Shown one piece after another: positions 33,150 to 44,122 of a stretch of DNA of 64,000 nucleotides. The stretch lies in NCBI GenBank assembly GCA_959347315.1, contig OY365813.1, forward strand, positions 15,740,000 through 15,803,999. Direction: 5' to 3'. This DNA comes from Bimastos eiseni. Lineage: Eukaryota > Annelida > Clitellata > Crassiclitellata > Lumbricidae. The position numbers and the translations under genes were made by a program. Position 1 is the first letter of the stretch. Every line of letters starts with the position of its first letter. The notes beneath the pieces were generated by a model, which was not told where the DNA came from, made no database searches, and worked only from the letters and a program-made list of their open reading frames with translations.

Positions 33150-33540
33150 TATCCTCATCCTCTCCTTTTCTGTTCCTCCTCCTATCCTCCTTCCATCCTC
33201 CCATCCTTTCCTTCTCCCATCCTCTCCTCTTCCCATCCTCTCCTCCTCCCATCCTCTTCAACTCTCCTCCTCCAATCCTTCTCCTCCTCCTCCCATTATC
33301 TCCTCCTCCCATCTATTTTCTCCTCCTCCTCTCGTGCTGCTCCTCCCATCCTCTTCTCGTCTCCTCTTCCAATCCTTCTTCTCCTCCTCCTCTCATCCTC
33401 TTCTCGTCTCCTCTTCAAATCCTCCTCCTCCTCTCATCCTCTTCTCCTTCCATCCTCCCCTTCTTTCATCTTCTCATCCTCCTTCTCTCCTCCTCTCCTT
33501 TTCTCTTCCCATCAACCTTCTCCTCCTTTACTCATCGTCG
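33150..33540 (+). repeat. Polypyrimidine (CTCCTC) tract
   Basis: Almost only C and T on the plus strand (TCCTCCTCCCATCCTCTCCT). The open Ser/Leu/Pro-rich frames are not genes. Confidence 0.92.
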
Positions 33541-33923
33541 CTCATTGGCTTCTTTATCAGGAAACGCTTAATCGCATCCGACGTCCTTCGTCCGGATTCC
33601 ATTCGACGAATTCCGGATCAGTTCCATCACTTCCGCCCCAGGGCACGCCGGTCCCTTCACGCCACCGAACGCCTCTAACGTAGTGTGGCCAGAATTAACT
33701 CACACATAAATTGTCTGCTGGGTGAACCTTATCACCGTGGCCAATGGAGCAAATGGCTCTGTTCTGTTGCGTCTGTACCGTTTTAATCTTCCTATTTTTT
33801 TACTTTCTCGTTTATTATTCGTGTTTTTCTACCAATTTGGATGCTGCTTTGTTTGTTTGTGTATCTACATGTTCTCGTTTTGTCATATTCTGTATACTTA
33901 TTGAGTGTCTTAGCTGACTATTC

Positions 33924-33924
<1 letters not shown>

Positions 33925-33970
<46 letters not shown>
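33925..33970 (+). repeat. (GTCT)n microsatellite
   Basis: Eleven or so exact GTCT units. Confidence 0.95.
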
Positions 33971-34534
33971 CCGTCTGTGTCAGTGTATAAGTGAGTGAAT
34001 CAGAACTTAGGTTTTTATTCAAACATATAACCATCGTCTGTCTGCTTCTCTGTCTCTGTCTCTGCCTCTGTCTATGTCTCTGTCTTCGTCTGTCTCTGTC
34101 TCTCTGTCTCTCTCTCTCTCTCTCCGTCTGTGCATCTTTCTGTTAATCACATCGTTTGTCTCTGTGTTGTGTTTGTGTAAAGAGCTTTTGTGTGTTTATG
34201 TATGTACTCTTGTGTGTTTGCGTAGGTGCCTTTGTGTGTTTTGTAGGTATTTGCGTGTGTGAGTCTGCGTGCGCGTGTGTGCATATGTAAATACGATTGA
34301 CGGGTGGGGAGAGGGGTGCGATAAAGGAAGAGCGAACAGCAGTTCTAGCCTGTCGATAATCGGACAGTGGCTGTTCCTTGAGTCGAACTGAAGAGGGGGA
34401 TCGATCAACTCCACCCTCCGTCTCTTCGGAATGGATTCCCAGGTTCAGAGAAAGGGTCTCCATGGCAAAGCAAATCGTTATAATCCTCGTGCAGTAAGAC
34501 ATCGTTCTGGCGTTTATGGTCCTTCGCCTGCCGA

Positions 34535-34665
34535 ATTCTGCCTGTTTGTCTGTCCACCTGTCTGTCTACCTGTCTGTCTACCTGTCTGTCTGCCTGTCTG
34601 TCTGCCTATCTGTCTGTCTATCTGCTTGTCTGGCTGGCTGTCTGTCTCGATTTGCTTGTCTGTCG
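34535..34665 (+). repeat. (CTGT)/(CTGC) degenerate tract
   Basis: CTGTCTGTCTACCTGTCTGT words, continuing loosely to about 34890. Confidence 0.88.
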
Positions 34666-35139
34666 TTAATCTGCTTGTGTTTTTGTGACTGCCCTCTTGT
34701 GCCTGCCTGTTTCCTGTTTGCCCCTATCAATCTGTCTCTCTCTCTGTCTCTCTGTCTACTCTCACTTATGCTTCTGTCTCAGCCTGTTATCTGCTCTGCT
34801 ATCTGCTTACCTGCTTGTCCCTCTGCGTGTTTTCTTATCTTCTTGTCTTTCTCTTTCTATGCTCGCTTATGCCTGTGCGTCTGTCTGCTGTTCGTAGTAC
34901 TGTTTACATGAATGCGCTATCTCTGACTCCGTCTCAAAAGATATTTATCTATCCGCTTCGTCGTCCAATATAATATGTATTCTATCCGTGTTTCCGTTCC
35001 TTTTCCTATTCTCCCTATTCTCAGTGTTCGCCGTAAAATCTCCTTTGTTCCATATTTGTCTCAGCTGTTAGATTGTGTGTTAGCGAGATTTATTCTCTGT
35101 CTGTCTGTTTATGTGCCTGAATGTACCTGTTTGTTGTCA

Positions 35140-35144
35140 ATCTG

Positions 35145-35204
<60 letters not shown>

Positions 35205-35279
35205 ACTATCTATCTATCTGTCTGTTTGTCTGTCTGTCTATCTTTCTATCTATCTATCTATCTATCTATCTCTCTATCA

Positions 35280-35336
<57 letters not shown>

Positions 35337-35403
35337 ACTATCTATCTATCTGTCTGTTTGTCTGTCTATCTTTCTATCTATCTATCTATCTATCTCTCTA
35401 TCA

Positions 35404-35463
<60 letters not shown>

Positions 35464-35550
35464 GTCTGTCTATCTGTATGTCTGTCTGCCTGCTTGCCTG
35501 TCTGTCTGCCTGTCTGTCCGTCTGCCTGTCTGTTTGTCTGTGTTTGCTGT
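35140..35550 (+). repeat. (ATCT)n microsatellite, with (CTGT)n end
   Basis: Two long TATC/TCTA runs separated by TGTCTGTTTGTCTG, then GTCTGCCTGT words. The two halves (35140-35270 and 35280-35400) look like a duplicated block. Confidence 0.95.
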
Positions 35551-35689
35551 TTCCCTGGTAGTCGCGAATTGTCATTAATTAAGCAGAAACGCGAGATCAC
35601 GGCCCAATAACCGGAGTCACCGACAGATTCGGTTGAAAGAACTCCCGACGGAATTTGATCCAAGTGCTAATTAGCATGAATTGTTCATT

Positions 35690-35770
35690 CCATGGCACCA
35701 AGATGGCGGTCGATTGTCGTCTGTCTCTGATCCAAGATGGCGGCTGACACTGATCCAAGATGGCGGCTGT
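35690..35770 (+). promoter_or_regulatory. Three CCAAGATGGCGGC (YY1-type) motifs
   Basis: CCAAGATGGCGG occurs at about 35697, 35734 and 35757, the last two within a TGATCCAAGATGGCGGCTG repeat. AAGATGGCGGC is the YY1 core that marks many animal promoters just after the start site. No gene was recognised downstream, so a repeat origin is as likely as a promoter. Confidence 0.4.
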
Positions 35771-36142
35771 TTTTGGTGTTGTTGGAAGTCCTTTCCCCTA
35801 AAAAAGAAAGTGATTATATAAATGCTCTGGATTGAAGTCTTCCAAATAACAGCTTCCCCTTTGAGAGCCACATGTGCATCTGGGCGAGAAAGATAGATGG
35901 GATAAATTAGACACAGAGATAAGATGAACGAAAAGTCATTTGGGTAAGGTCAAGGTTATGAGGTCATTCGGCTGTGGGTAAATGAGGAAGCAATAATTTA
36001 ACAACAGGGCACCAGTCTAGAGAAGATGCACTAGATCTTCAGTATTGATGAAAAGATTTGCAAAATTGCGGATCATCAGAAGTAGGTAATAAGATATAAT
36101 AAATTATTATCATTCACCTTTAATATTTTTATTATTATTATT

Positions 36143-36625
36143 ATTATGCCACGTGTGATATTATTCATCATTGGCATTGCCAACCGATCTGTCATCAGGC
36201 CATCTGGGTCGCCGCTTGTTAGATGATTGTAATTTTGACATAGTGCACTGAAAAGCCACCTCATTGAAACGTTGGATCAATGCCGACAAGTTCTGGAAGA
36301 GGAAGCTCGTCTCACGGGTGTCACCGGTAGTTGTCGAAAGTCGGCGTCCAGTCTCAGACAAAATGGCGAGGCCCTCACTATTGAGAGGACCGACGGTTTC
36401 TATAGCGATTGGAACAAAAGTGTATTTCTTCTCCAGCTCAGAATATTTTGTGTGTTTCCTTGTGGCTGCTATCTCCGCCGCTCCTCCAGCTGTGGAAGCT
36501 TTCTCGGGGATATAAGAAGCGGCTACTGTGTCCACCACCGTCGCGTCCCAAAGTAAGGCCCCCCCCCCATTCCACGGTATCAGGGTCTGACACCGTGGAG
36601 TGGGGGGCGACAGATGTCCCTTTAA
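36143..36625 (-). mobile_element. LINE fragment with VETLGP-type ORF C-terminus
   Basis: On the minus strand WGGALLWDATVVDTVAASYI, then TFVPIAIETVGPLNSEGL and ETGRRLSTTTGDTRETSFLF, match the C-terminal part of a common invertebrate non-LTR ORF2 (LVWDxTxxDTxAxS ... FxPVAxETLGP). The 3' end ATCCGTCATCA-type UTR runs into (ATA)n. A frame break is likely near 36610. Confidence 0.75.
36565..36608. repeat. GC-rich inverted repeat inside the LINE fragment
   Basis: CCCCCCATTCCACGGT and ACCGTGGAGTGGGGGG pair with one G-T mismatch around a 13-nt loop. Confidence 0.6.
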
Positions 36626-36650
36626 GATAGTTTATTTATTTATGAGTTTA

Positions 36651-36722
36651 CTCATGGGTTATTCCATTCCATGTGGCTATTATTTTTATTTTTATTTTTA
36701 CTAATGCTATTACCATCTGATG
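36651..36722 (+). repeat. Direct repeat of about 70 bp, first copy
   Basis: CATGGGTTATTCCATTCCAT, then GTGGCTATTATTTTTATTTT and ACTAATGCTATTA. The second copy is at 37130-37200. Both run into ATA-rich tails, suggesting an insertion family. Confidence 0.7.
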
Positions 36723-36734
36723 ATGATGAAACCA

Positions 36735-36736
<2 letters not shown>

Positions 36737-36792
<56 letters not shown>
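36737..36792 (+). repeat. (ATA)n microsatellite
   Basis: About 18 ATA units, serving as the tail of a LINE copy or a microsatellite grown from one. Confidence 0.95.
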
Positions 36793-36793
<1 letters not shown>

Positions 36794-36799
36794 TTATTT

Positions 36800-36865
36800 C
36801 GTCCAGATGGCCTGATGACAGATCGGTTGGCAATGCCAATGATGAATAATATCACATGTGACATA
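36800..36865 (+). mobile_element. Inverted 3' UTR copy of the 36143 LINE
   Basis: CCAGATGGCCTGATGACAGA, TCGGTTGGCAATGCCAATGA and TGAATAATATCAC are the reverse complement of 36143-36205, followed by (ATA)n-like tail. It is a second 3' end inserted in the opposite direction within 600 bp. Confidence 0.7.
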
Positions 36866-37017
36866 ATAATAATGATTATTATTATTATCACTTTTATTAT
36901 TATTAATAGTAGTAATATTATAATCATTATTATCATTATGATTATTATCATCATCAATATTAGTGATAGTTATTATTTCTCTTGCTATTCAATCAATCAA
37001 ACAATCAATCAAATTAT

Positions 37018-37063
37018 TTTATAGCGCCCTTTCAAGATATCTACGCAGAGGCGCACCCGGTTC
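37018..37063 (-). mobile_element. LINE 3' tail fragment with (ATTG)n tail
   Basis: On the minus strand GTGCGCCTCTGCGTAGATAT, then CTTGAAAGGGCGCTATAAAA and a (TTTGATTGATTG) tail up to 36990. Confidence 0.55.
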
Positions 37064-37129
37064 GATTACGCCTAAAAAGTGCAGTTTCCAGTAATGAGTG
37101 ATGATGAAGTTTTGGACAGCAGGCAAAAT

Positions 37130-37200
37130 TCATGGGTTCTTCCATTCCAAGTGGCTATTATTTTTATTTTAATTCTTACTAATGCTATTATCATAATAAT
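37130..37200 (+). repeat. Direct repeat of about 70 bp, second copy
   Basis: CATGGGTTCTTCCATTCCAA, then GTGGCTATTATTTTTATTTT and CTTACTAATGCTATTATCAT, the same block as 36651-36722. Confidence 0.7.
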
Positions 37201-37337
37201 AATAATAATAACTTTTTTAATGCCCCGAGATACATATGATTCCTAAAGGACTATAAAACTAACCTAATATGTTGGTTGTCTTGAATGGACTTATTAATCA
37301 TTCTTCTGAACGACGAAAATCCCTTTAAGATAGATTC

Positions 37338-37340
<3 letters not shown>

Positions 37341-37411
<71 letters not shown>

Positions 37412-37416
37412 CATTA

Positions 37417-37447
<31 letters not shown>

Positions 37448-37485
37448 TGTTATTATTATTGTTATTATTATTTTTATTTATTATT
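37341..37485 (+). repeat. (TTA)n microsatellite
   Basis: Over 40 TTA units with a few TCA/TTG changes. Confidence 0.95.
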
Positions 37486-37984
37486 ATTCTAGTTTCATCA
37501 TCATCAGCATCGTCATTATTATTAGCAGCAGTATCGTTATCATTTGAGGAATTTGATTCTCATAGGATTTGAATCTCATGAATTTTAATATTGCGTAATA
37601 CCACGGCCCATACAGGAGGACCTTAAATGATATGATACCCATTCTTACGATGGCGAGGGATGTCACCCGATGAATAAATTGGAAATGAAGAAGTAGAAGT
37701 AATTATGGTCGCTATATAAATGTATATTTACATTCTCTATATCTCGATGACCTAAAATGACGGTTAATGCAATGAAGAACAGAAAGTAAATCAGATAGTA
37801 TGCAGATGAACTGCAGAGGATTTAAGAGCAGTGGTTCAGTTCAAGCATATCGAAGCCAAGCGATTTGAGATACGACACATAAGCTATGAGATACGATACA
37901 CTCATGTAAAGCCGAGAGAATCGCCTTTTGGATTTATATACTCTGGTGCAGTGATCGATATTATGCATCATTATGTTGCTTTCC

Positions 37985-38230
37985 GAATAGCGAGTACGAG
38001 CTTTAGGCAGCGTCGTGCTTTCTCAGTAGTGGGCCCTTCAATGTGAAACGAGCTCCCACTTGAGCTCCGCTCTTTGCTTGTGGCCCAACCGTCAGGCTTT
38101 TACAAGTCCCTCAACTATAGTTTCTTTAGTCGTGGCTCGACTGGGAGAGCTTCTCCTGAGTAGGTTCTGGAAAGGGCGCTTTATGAATGCTCACAATGAA
38201 TGAATGGATGAATAAAGGAATGAATGAATA
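37985..38230 (+). mobile_element. LINE 3' end with a nonsense codon
   Basis: The frame reads RQRRAFSVVGPSM, stop, NELPLELRSLLVAQPSGFYKSL and so on, homologous to the 29773 fragment. The family Trp codon is TGA here. The tail GAAAGGGCGCTTTATGAATG is followed by (GAAT)n. It is a dead copy. Confidence 0.8.
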
Positions 38231-38254
38231 AAGTAATATCGAGTCCATATTCGA

Positions 38255-38395
38255 TTCACTCTGATTCGACGCCGCTATGCACAAATCCTCCATTGCTTGC
38301 ACTCTGGCAGTGCCAGTCCTAAGCCTGGAAAAAGGAGGAAGGTGACGCCAATGATCTTTGCCCCAATGAGTCGTCATGCTGAAACAGCTTCTCTG
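38255..38395 (+). repeat. Dispersed repeat B copy
   Basis: GCACTCTGGCAGTGCCAGTC, then CCTGGAAAAAGGAGGAAGGT and GACGCCAATGATCTTTGCCC. It immediately follows the truncated LINE at 37985. Confidence 0.6.
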
Positions 38396-38486
38396 CTTTG
38401 CACAAAAATCATAACAAAGATTGAGCTTTACACAAATTGGTCAGTGATACTTGGCATATTTTCGCTTAATTAATTAAAATCACTGC

Positions 38487-38608
38487 CGAATGTTCAGAGA
38501 CCCCTTGGACAACCACTCTGATTCGATGCCTGGCTCGTGAATAACCTGGTGCCCTGCGCTTGTCTTTCGAGTGGCTCTTTAGAAGTTTGGAGATTACGAT
38601 TACGAAAG
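38487..38608 (+). repeat. Dispersed repeat C copy
   Basis: TTGGACAACCACTCTGATTC, then CTCGTGAATAACCTGGTGCC and GGCTCTTTAGAAGTTTGGAG. A shorter relative (CTCCTTGGCCCATTCTGATT) is at 55903. Confidence 0.55.
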
Positions 38609-39389
38609 ACCGACAATATAACTGATGATTCTCATGCAGGTTCAATGAAGACATCTGTTGAGTAGACAACGTCAACGGATTTCGAGTCAAGTATTTTAGA
38701 GTGAGAGAGGCTGCAGGGAAGTTGGTCAATTAGCACCTACGAATAATCATCAAGAGGTTATCCGTTGAGCGAAGGAGTCGATAGACGAATCAATACATCT
38801 CTGGAAGAACCAGGGAAAGAAAGGTAATGAATTCAGATTACATTCATGACGTAAAACAATCGGCGTATGGTACCTCGGGGAAGGAGAACCCGGGTCAGCT
38901 GAGGAACTGGGCGTATGCTGAATGCAGAATTGCAGTATATTAAACTCTGATATCATGTAATAATAATATCAACTGATCCTCAGTTTCTCTTTCCCAGTTG
39001 CCTTCCACCTCAGCTGATTAGAGCTCCCCGGTTCACTATGATCATATGTCGATGGTTCTACGTCATTAAGTTAATCTGAATTCATTGCCTCTCTTTCCTT
39101 CGTATAACAATCTTAGTCCTTCAATCTGCTTCCTCAATTCTATTATGAAAGGGTGTCCCCTACTGGTAGAACTGTATGGTTCCTTTGTGAATCTTTTTAT
39201 TTCCCAGTTGAATTTCGTCTCAATGTTAAGTTTTATCAACAACCTATTGTCCAGTTGAGACTTCTTGTCAAATTCTTTGGTGCTGGCCGTATGTATGTTC
39301 TATCGACAAATACTGTGGTTGGAGTCAATAAAAGCAATATTGATTAGTTGAATGATTGATTCACTGATGTATACGTGTATGAATGCATG

Positions 39390-39527
39390 TTTGAATGTAT
39401 GTATGTATGTATGTATGTATGTATGTATGTAGGAAGGCATGTATGTATGAATGCATGTTTGAATGTATATATGTATGTAACATATGCATGTATGCATGTA
39501 TGTATCTATGTATTTTTGAATGTATGC

Positions 39528-39560
<33 letters not shown>

Positions 39561-39662
39561 TGTATGTATGTATGTATGTATGTATGTATGTATGTATGTA
39601 GGTATGTATGTATGTATGTATGTATGTATGTATGTATGTATGTATGTATCCATGTGTGTCTG
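39390..39662 (+). repeat. (GTAT)n microsatellite
   Basis: ATGTATGTATGT with CATGTATG and GAATG breaks. At 39665-39700 it ends in a short inverted pair GTACGTACGTACGTAC and CAGACAC words. Confidence 0.95.
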
Positions 39663-39719
39663 TACGTACGTACGTACGTACAGACACAGATACAGACACG
39701 TACAGACAATGGGTAGCAT

Positions 39720-39875
39720 GTATGTATGTATGAATGCATGTTTGTATTTATGAATGATCGGAATGAATGAATGCATGTATGTATGTATTTATGAATAAAT
39801 GTATGTATTTATGAATGAATGAATGAATGATCGGAATGATCTATCGGAATGAATGAATGAATGTATATATGTATG
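39720..39875 (+). repeat. Degenerate (GAAT)/(GTAT) tract
   Basis: Repeated GAATGAATGAATGATCGGAA, twice, with ATGTATGTATTTATGAAT. Confidence 0.85.
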
Positions 39876-40092
39876 TCAACTGTGTAGTCTATATTAAATA
39901 CTTAAAAATTCTACTTGCATGACTTGTATGTGTTAGCCTAAAGAACAGCTATACTTGTAAACGTGTAAAGGTGACCCTTAAGGGTTTTATCTCTTCCCTA
40001 TTTTTCCGATCATTCTCTGAATATGCATTGACCACTGTTGTATGTTATTTCACTTTTTGCTTTGATTATTTAAAAAAAATATGGTTATGGTT

Positions 40093-40167
40093 ATGGCTGA
40101 TCGGTTAGAACGGTCGGCCCGAAACACTCGTCACTGTGCGCTGAGTGAGCGGGTTCGACCCTCAATT
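40093..40167 (+). mobile_element. SINE family A head fragment
   Basis: GGCTGATCGGTTAGAACGGT, GCGCTGAGTGAGCGGGTTCG and ACCCTC match the head of family A, including both promoter boxes; the sequence then departs into TTTCAA and ATGT repeats. Confidence 0.68.
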
Positions 40168-40169
40168 TC

Positions 40170-40855
40170 AATTTCAATATGTATGTATGATTGTATGTAT
40201 ATATGAATAAATTAATTAATTAACGTGTATATGCATGCATGTGTGCTTAGTTATGTCTGTTGATGCGTCTGTCTGTCTCAGAGTTTCTCTCTGTGACCAT
40301 TGGATATTATAAGAAACAGTCTCAGGCTCAAAAAGCAAGAACACCAATTTAGTGGGAGAGAGACGATATCACCCCAATGCAGTCCCTTCAAACTCTCCCC
40401 CAACTCTGCCCCCTCCCCCCGTTACAACCAAACACACAGCATCATCTATCGCAGCAGGACAAGAAGAGAGTACGTTGCTGCATCATCCGTCTATTGACGA
40501 AGTCGGCGCCAATATCTTAGACGTCGCAGGCGATAGCTATTGACCAGCATCCGACGGATGTGAATCACGATAATATCAGCGAAGAGAGGTCATATTTCAG
40601 GAAGCCAGGGCACGATGGCCGACCGACGGACCCGACCGACCGACTAGCCATGCGCACATAGATCGCCAAAAGAAAGCTGGCCAACCACCGAGAACTATAA
40701 AATAGCGCTATAAAATGACGCCGAAGTCTCTTATGATGCACTGTATGCCAACCATTATTATTCGGACCACTCAGTTTTATTAATATATTGAGTTATATAT
40801 TATGTGAACATAAATATAAATCTATGCATACGTATATGCGTAACCTGTATAGACC

Positions 40856-40888
<33 letters not shown>

Positions 40889-41025
40889 ATATGTAGGAAT
40901 ACAAAATAATTATATAATATATTATTTATGTAGTACATAAATACATAAGTTGTACATGTGTATGCCATATATATAGACCATATATATATATATATACATT
41001 TATTTATTGTTTTTATTACCAAAAT
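40170..41025. other. No gene seen
   Basis: Mixed unique DNA to 40760, then AT-rich TATATA runs at 40855-41000. Confidence 0.5.
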
Positions 41026-41026
41026 T

Positions 41027-41072
41027 TAATACCGCCATTCTTCCAACATTTTTTGCTCAGAAGTGCACAGAC
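41027..41072 (-). mobile_element. SINE family A 3' end fragment
   Basis: CCGCCATTCTTCCAACATTT followed by TTTGCTCAGAAGTGCACA corresponds to the terminal 45 bp of the 49600 copy, same orientation. Confidence 0.55.
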
Positions 41073-41296
41073 ACACACACACACACATAGATATACAGCA
41101 TATATATATATAATATTTATATATATATGCAAGGCCAACTACACACAGAAAGAGTCTCAGAAAGGGCTCAAGACAGTATTGTCTGCGTTACAAGCTCAAG
41201 GGTCAGCCAATCGGAATCCGTGTTCTCTTACATGCTATCTTCAGTACTGCACATTATCCTTTACATATTTCAATCGATGCGCTTCTAACTCAATCT

Positions 41297-41345
41297 ATAT
41301 TAACCTATATTAACCTATATTAACCTATTTTAACCTATATTAACA
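41297..41345 (+). repeat. 11-bp tandem repeat (TATATTAACCT)
   Basis: About five units of ATATTAACCT(AT), one with ATTTTAACC. Confidence 0.85.
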
Positions 41346-41467
41346 CGCACATTTGCTATCAAGTAATTTAAAAATCCAAACGTTAGGCATACATAATGAT
41401 GAATATACCATCGACCTACGTTGTCCAAATTCGTCTTTTATTTAAAAGTTCAGTAGCATAGTTTATG

Positions 41468-41527
41468 CTGCCCTTGTCTGCCCTTGTCTGCCCTTGTCTG
41501 CCCTTGTCTGCCCTTGTCTGCCCTGTC
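41468..41527 (+). repeat. 10-bp tandem repeat (CTGCCCTTGT), six copies
   Basis: Exact head-to-tail copies of CTGCCCTTGT, the last one shortened. Confidence 0.9.
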
Positions 41528-42767
41528 TTTAGTTCACATCTGCCGACGGGTCGTTCCTTTCTTGTTCCCAAACAAATGCGTGCACGCAGTTGTAATTTCA
41601 AGCCCAGATTTATATCTCGTTTCTCAGAGAAAATACCAGATGAGAATCCTTTTAAAAAAATAGGCATAGATATAAGCCTTTATGCACCGCACTATGTCCG
41701 TGCCTGATTGTTGCCCAGAGCGGGTGGTCTTCCCTAGGGACCCTGGGATTCCTTTCGTGAGGAATCTTCTCAATCCCTTTACTTCTGGGATTGTTGCTGC
41801 GGGTGGGAGAGGTGGGACTGCTAGATGGATCGGCGTTGCGGCTAATTCCGGCCATCGATCCGTGGACGGATTCGGCTTCTCGTCCGATATCTGGATTGGT
41901 CACTGGAAGAGGCGGAAGGGTTGGTTTCCTCCCTTGCTCACTCTATCTACTGGAAGAGGTCGTTCCCCCAACCATCCCCCACCGGACAACGACAATCGAC
42001 CTATCCATAACACCGCAACGATCGAAGACGACATCCGCTCGTTCCCTGCCTGTCTGTCTCTGTCTCTGCCTCTCTCTGTGTCTGTATTTCTTTCTTTCTC
42101 TCTACCTTTGCGTCTAAGTTTCTTCTTATACGTATCTCTCATGTGAGAATGTATATATTCACGAATATACTGGTGAGGAATATGTCGCGTGTGCAAGTAT
42201 GTTTGTTTCTGTATATGAAATGTGCTCGTATGTATGAGCTTAATGTATGCGTGTGTGTGTGTGTGTGCGTGCGTGTGTGTGTGGGCCTTTGGGTGGGATT
42301 GGTGAGTGGATGGATTAATGGATGGATGGATGGATGGACGGACGGACGGATGAATGAATGAATGGAAGAATGTGTGCATGTATGCTACTTAAGTTGAATT
42401 AATTTGGAAAGAATTCGCATGCATTCAGTTCCATCTCTGTATGCTTTGCGAATCTCTGTACCTTCTCCAGGAATATTCGTCCCTGGTAATATATCTTTTT
42501 CGCTAATTCATTCTAAGTTACAACTCTATTTACGACAAGTGGCGCATAACTTGCGTGCTTACTCATTTACTCACTGAGTCGATCACTCAACAGCTTGATC
42601 GCTTAATATCTCAAACACTTGCTCACTCACTAACTCATTCAACTACTCAAAAAGTCACTCAATCGATCGTTCAATGAATCGGATAACCATTCGTTCAATC
42701 ACTCGCTCACTCTCTCAAACGTTTTCTCATACACGCGGTTTTTTAACTCTCGCACCTACTGACTGGT

Positions 42768-43275
42768 ACTCACTCACTCACTCACTCACTCACTCACTCA
42801 CTCACTCACTCACTCACTCACTCACTCACTCACTCACTCACTCACTCACTCACTCACTCACTCACTCACTCACTCACTCACTCACTCACTCACTCACTCA
42901 CTCACTCACTCACTCACTCACTCACTCACTCACTCACTCACTCACTCACTCACTCACTCACTCACTCACTCACTCACTCACTCACTCACTCACTCACTCA
43001 TTCATTCATTCATTCATTCATTCATTCATTCATTCATTTATTCACTCACTCATTGACTCACTCACTCACTCATTGACTCACTCACTCACTCATTCATTCA
43101 TTCATTCATTCACTGACTCATTGACTCACTCATTCATTCATTCACTCACTCACTCATTCATTCATTCACTGACTCATTGACTCACTCACTAACTCATTCA
43201 TTCACTCACTCATTGACTCACTCACTCACTCATTGACTCACTCACTCACTCATTCATTCACTGACTCATTCAGTA
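42768..43275 (+). repeat. (ACTC)n microsatellite, pure for about 230 bp
   Basis: Uninterrupted CACTCACTCACT to about 43000, then ATTC and GACTCATTGACT variants. The single open frame (THSLTHSL) is a repeat product. Confidence 0.96.
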
Positions 43276-44122
43276 TGATCCACAAAGTTGCCATTCATGC
43301 ACTCATACTGCTAACACTATGTGTGCTATGACCGCTCTCTCAGCATGCGTCTCACAAGGCATCATGAAGCTGTCGATGCCTATCATCTTCAGACTTTCAG
43401 AACAGCGGATTGCATAAAGGCAACAAGTTTAAATATATATATACATAGGGTACAGATATTGCATACATATATTTCAAAAATATATTTATATATAATATCA
43501 AAAATATTTCGCTCATAAATATATATAAATAGATATGCAATACATGTATATTATCATACAGATATAGGCCTACAACATCACAGAAATATATAATACCATC
43601 TATATCATATATATATATATATATAATAAGAACAATTTATTCGACTGCCACAAGTAGGGGATACGCGCCTCCATTGATCGAACCTAGTCCTGCTTAGGGC
43701 ATAGATCGTAACCCAGAAGGGGGAAATATTGTTCACTGTCTTCTCGGGGATTCCCTGTTCATTCAAGTCTATCGGATTTGGCGGAAGTTCCGCCAATTCC
43801 AATTACGCAGACCGACGTCAGACTGGAGCTCTGCGCTTGGACTTTCACGCATCTAAACCGCTTCCGGTGATCGTCTCAAAGCCCCATCGAACTAGTTAAT
43901 GATGCGATGGTTGGAGAGGAGTGCTAGAGAAACGGATGTGCAACTGGTGTGTCTATTTTGTGCCTGGAAGTGATTTACATGTATGTGTGTATGCAGAGTG
44001 GAACTGACGCGAAGATCTATTAGCGGTTTGCATCGCATTGCAGCCAATTGTGCAGTAATTTATTCTCGATACTCTTTCCTCCATATACAATAGTATGCAT
44101 GCTACAACACAAGCGGGTAGCA

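Noticed and set aside
34516..35578. Long Ser/Leu/Cys/Tyr-rich plus-strand frames ([16 protein letters not shown])
   Set aside because: They translate CTGT and ATCT tetranucleotides, stay open in more than one frame, and have no domain or splice support.
36161..36538. A host gene encoding a 125-aa protein
   Set aside because: Its FVPIAIETVGP and GRRLSTTTGDTRET blocks belong to a non-LTR retrotransposon ORF2 terminus, with a 3' tail and a second copy nearby.
39300..39776. 158-codon HTYIHTYI frame and its opposite MYVCMYVC frame
   Set aside because: Both are translations of the GTAT microsatellite on opposite strands.
42674..43180. 168-codon frame of THSLTHSL repeats
   Set aside because: A direct translation of the ACTC microsatellite; a 4-bp unit read in triplets repeats every 12 bp and never makes a stop.
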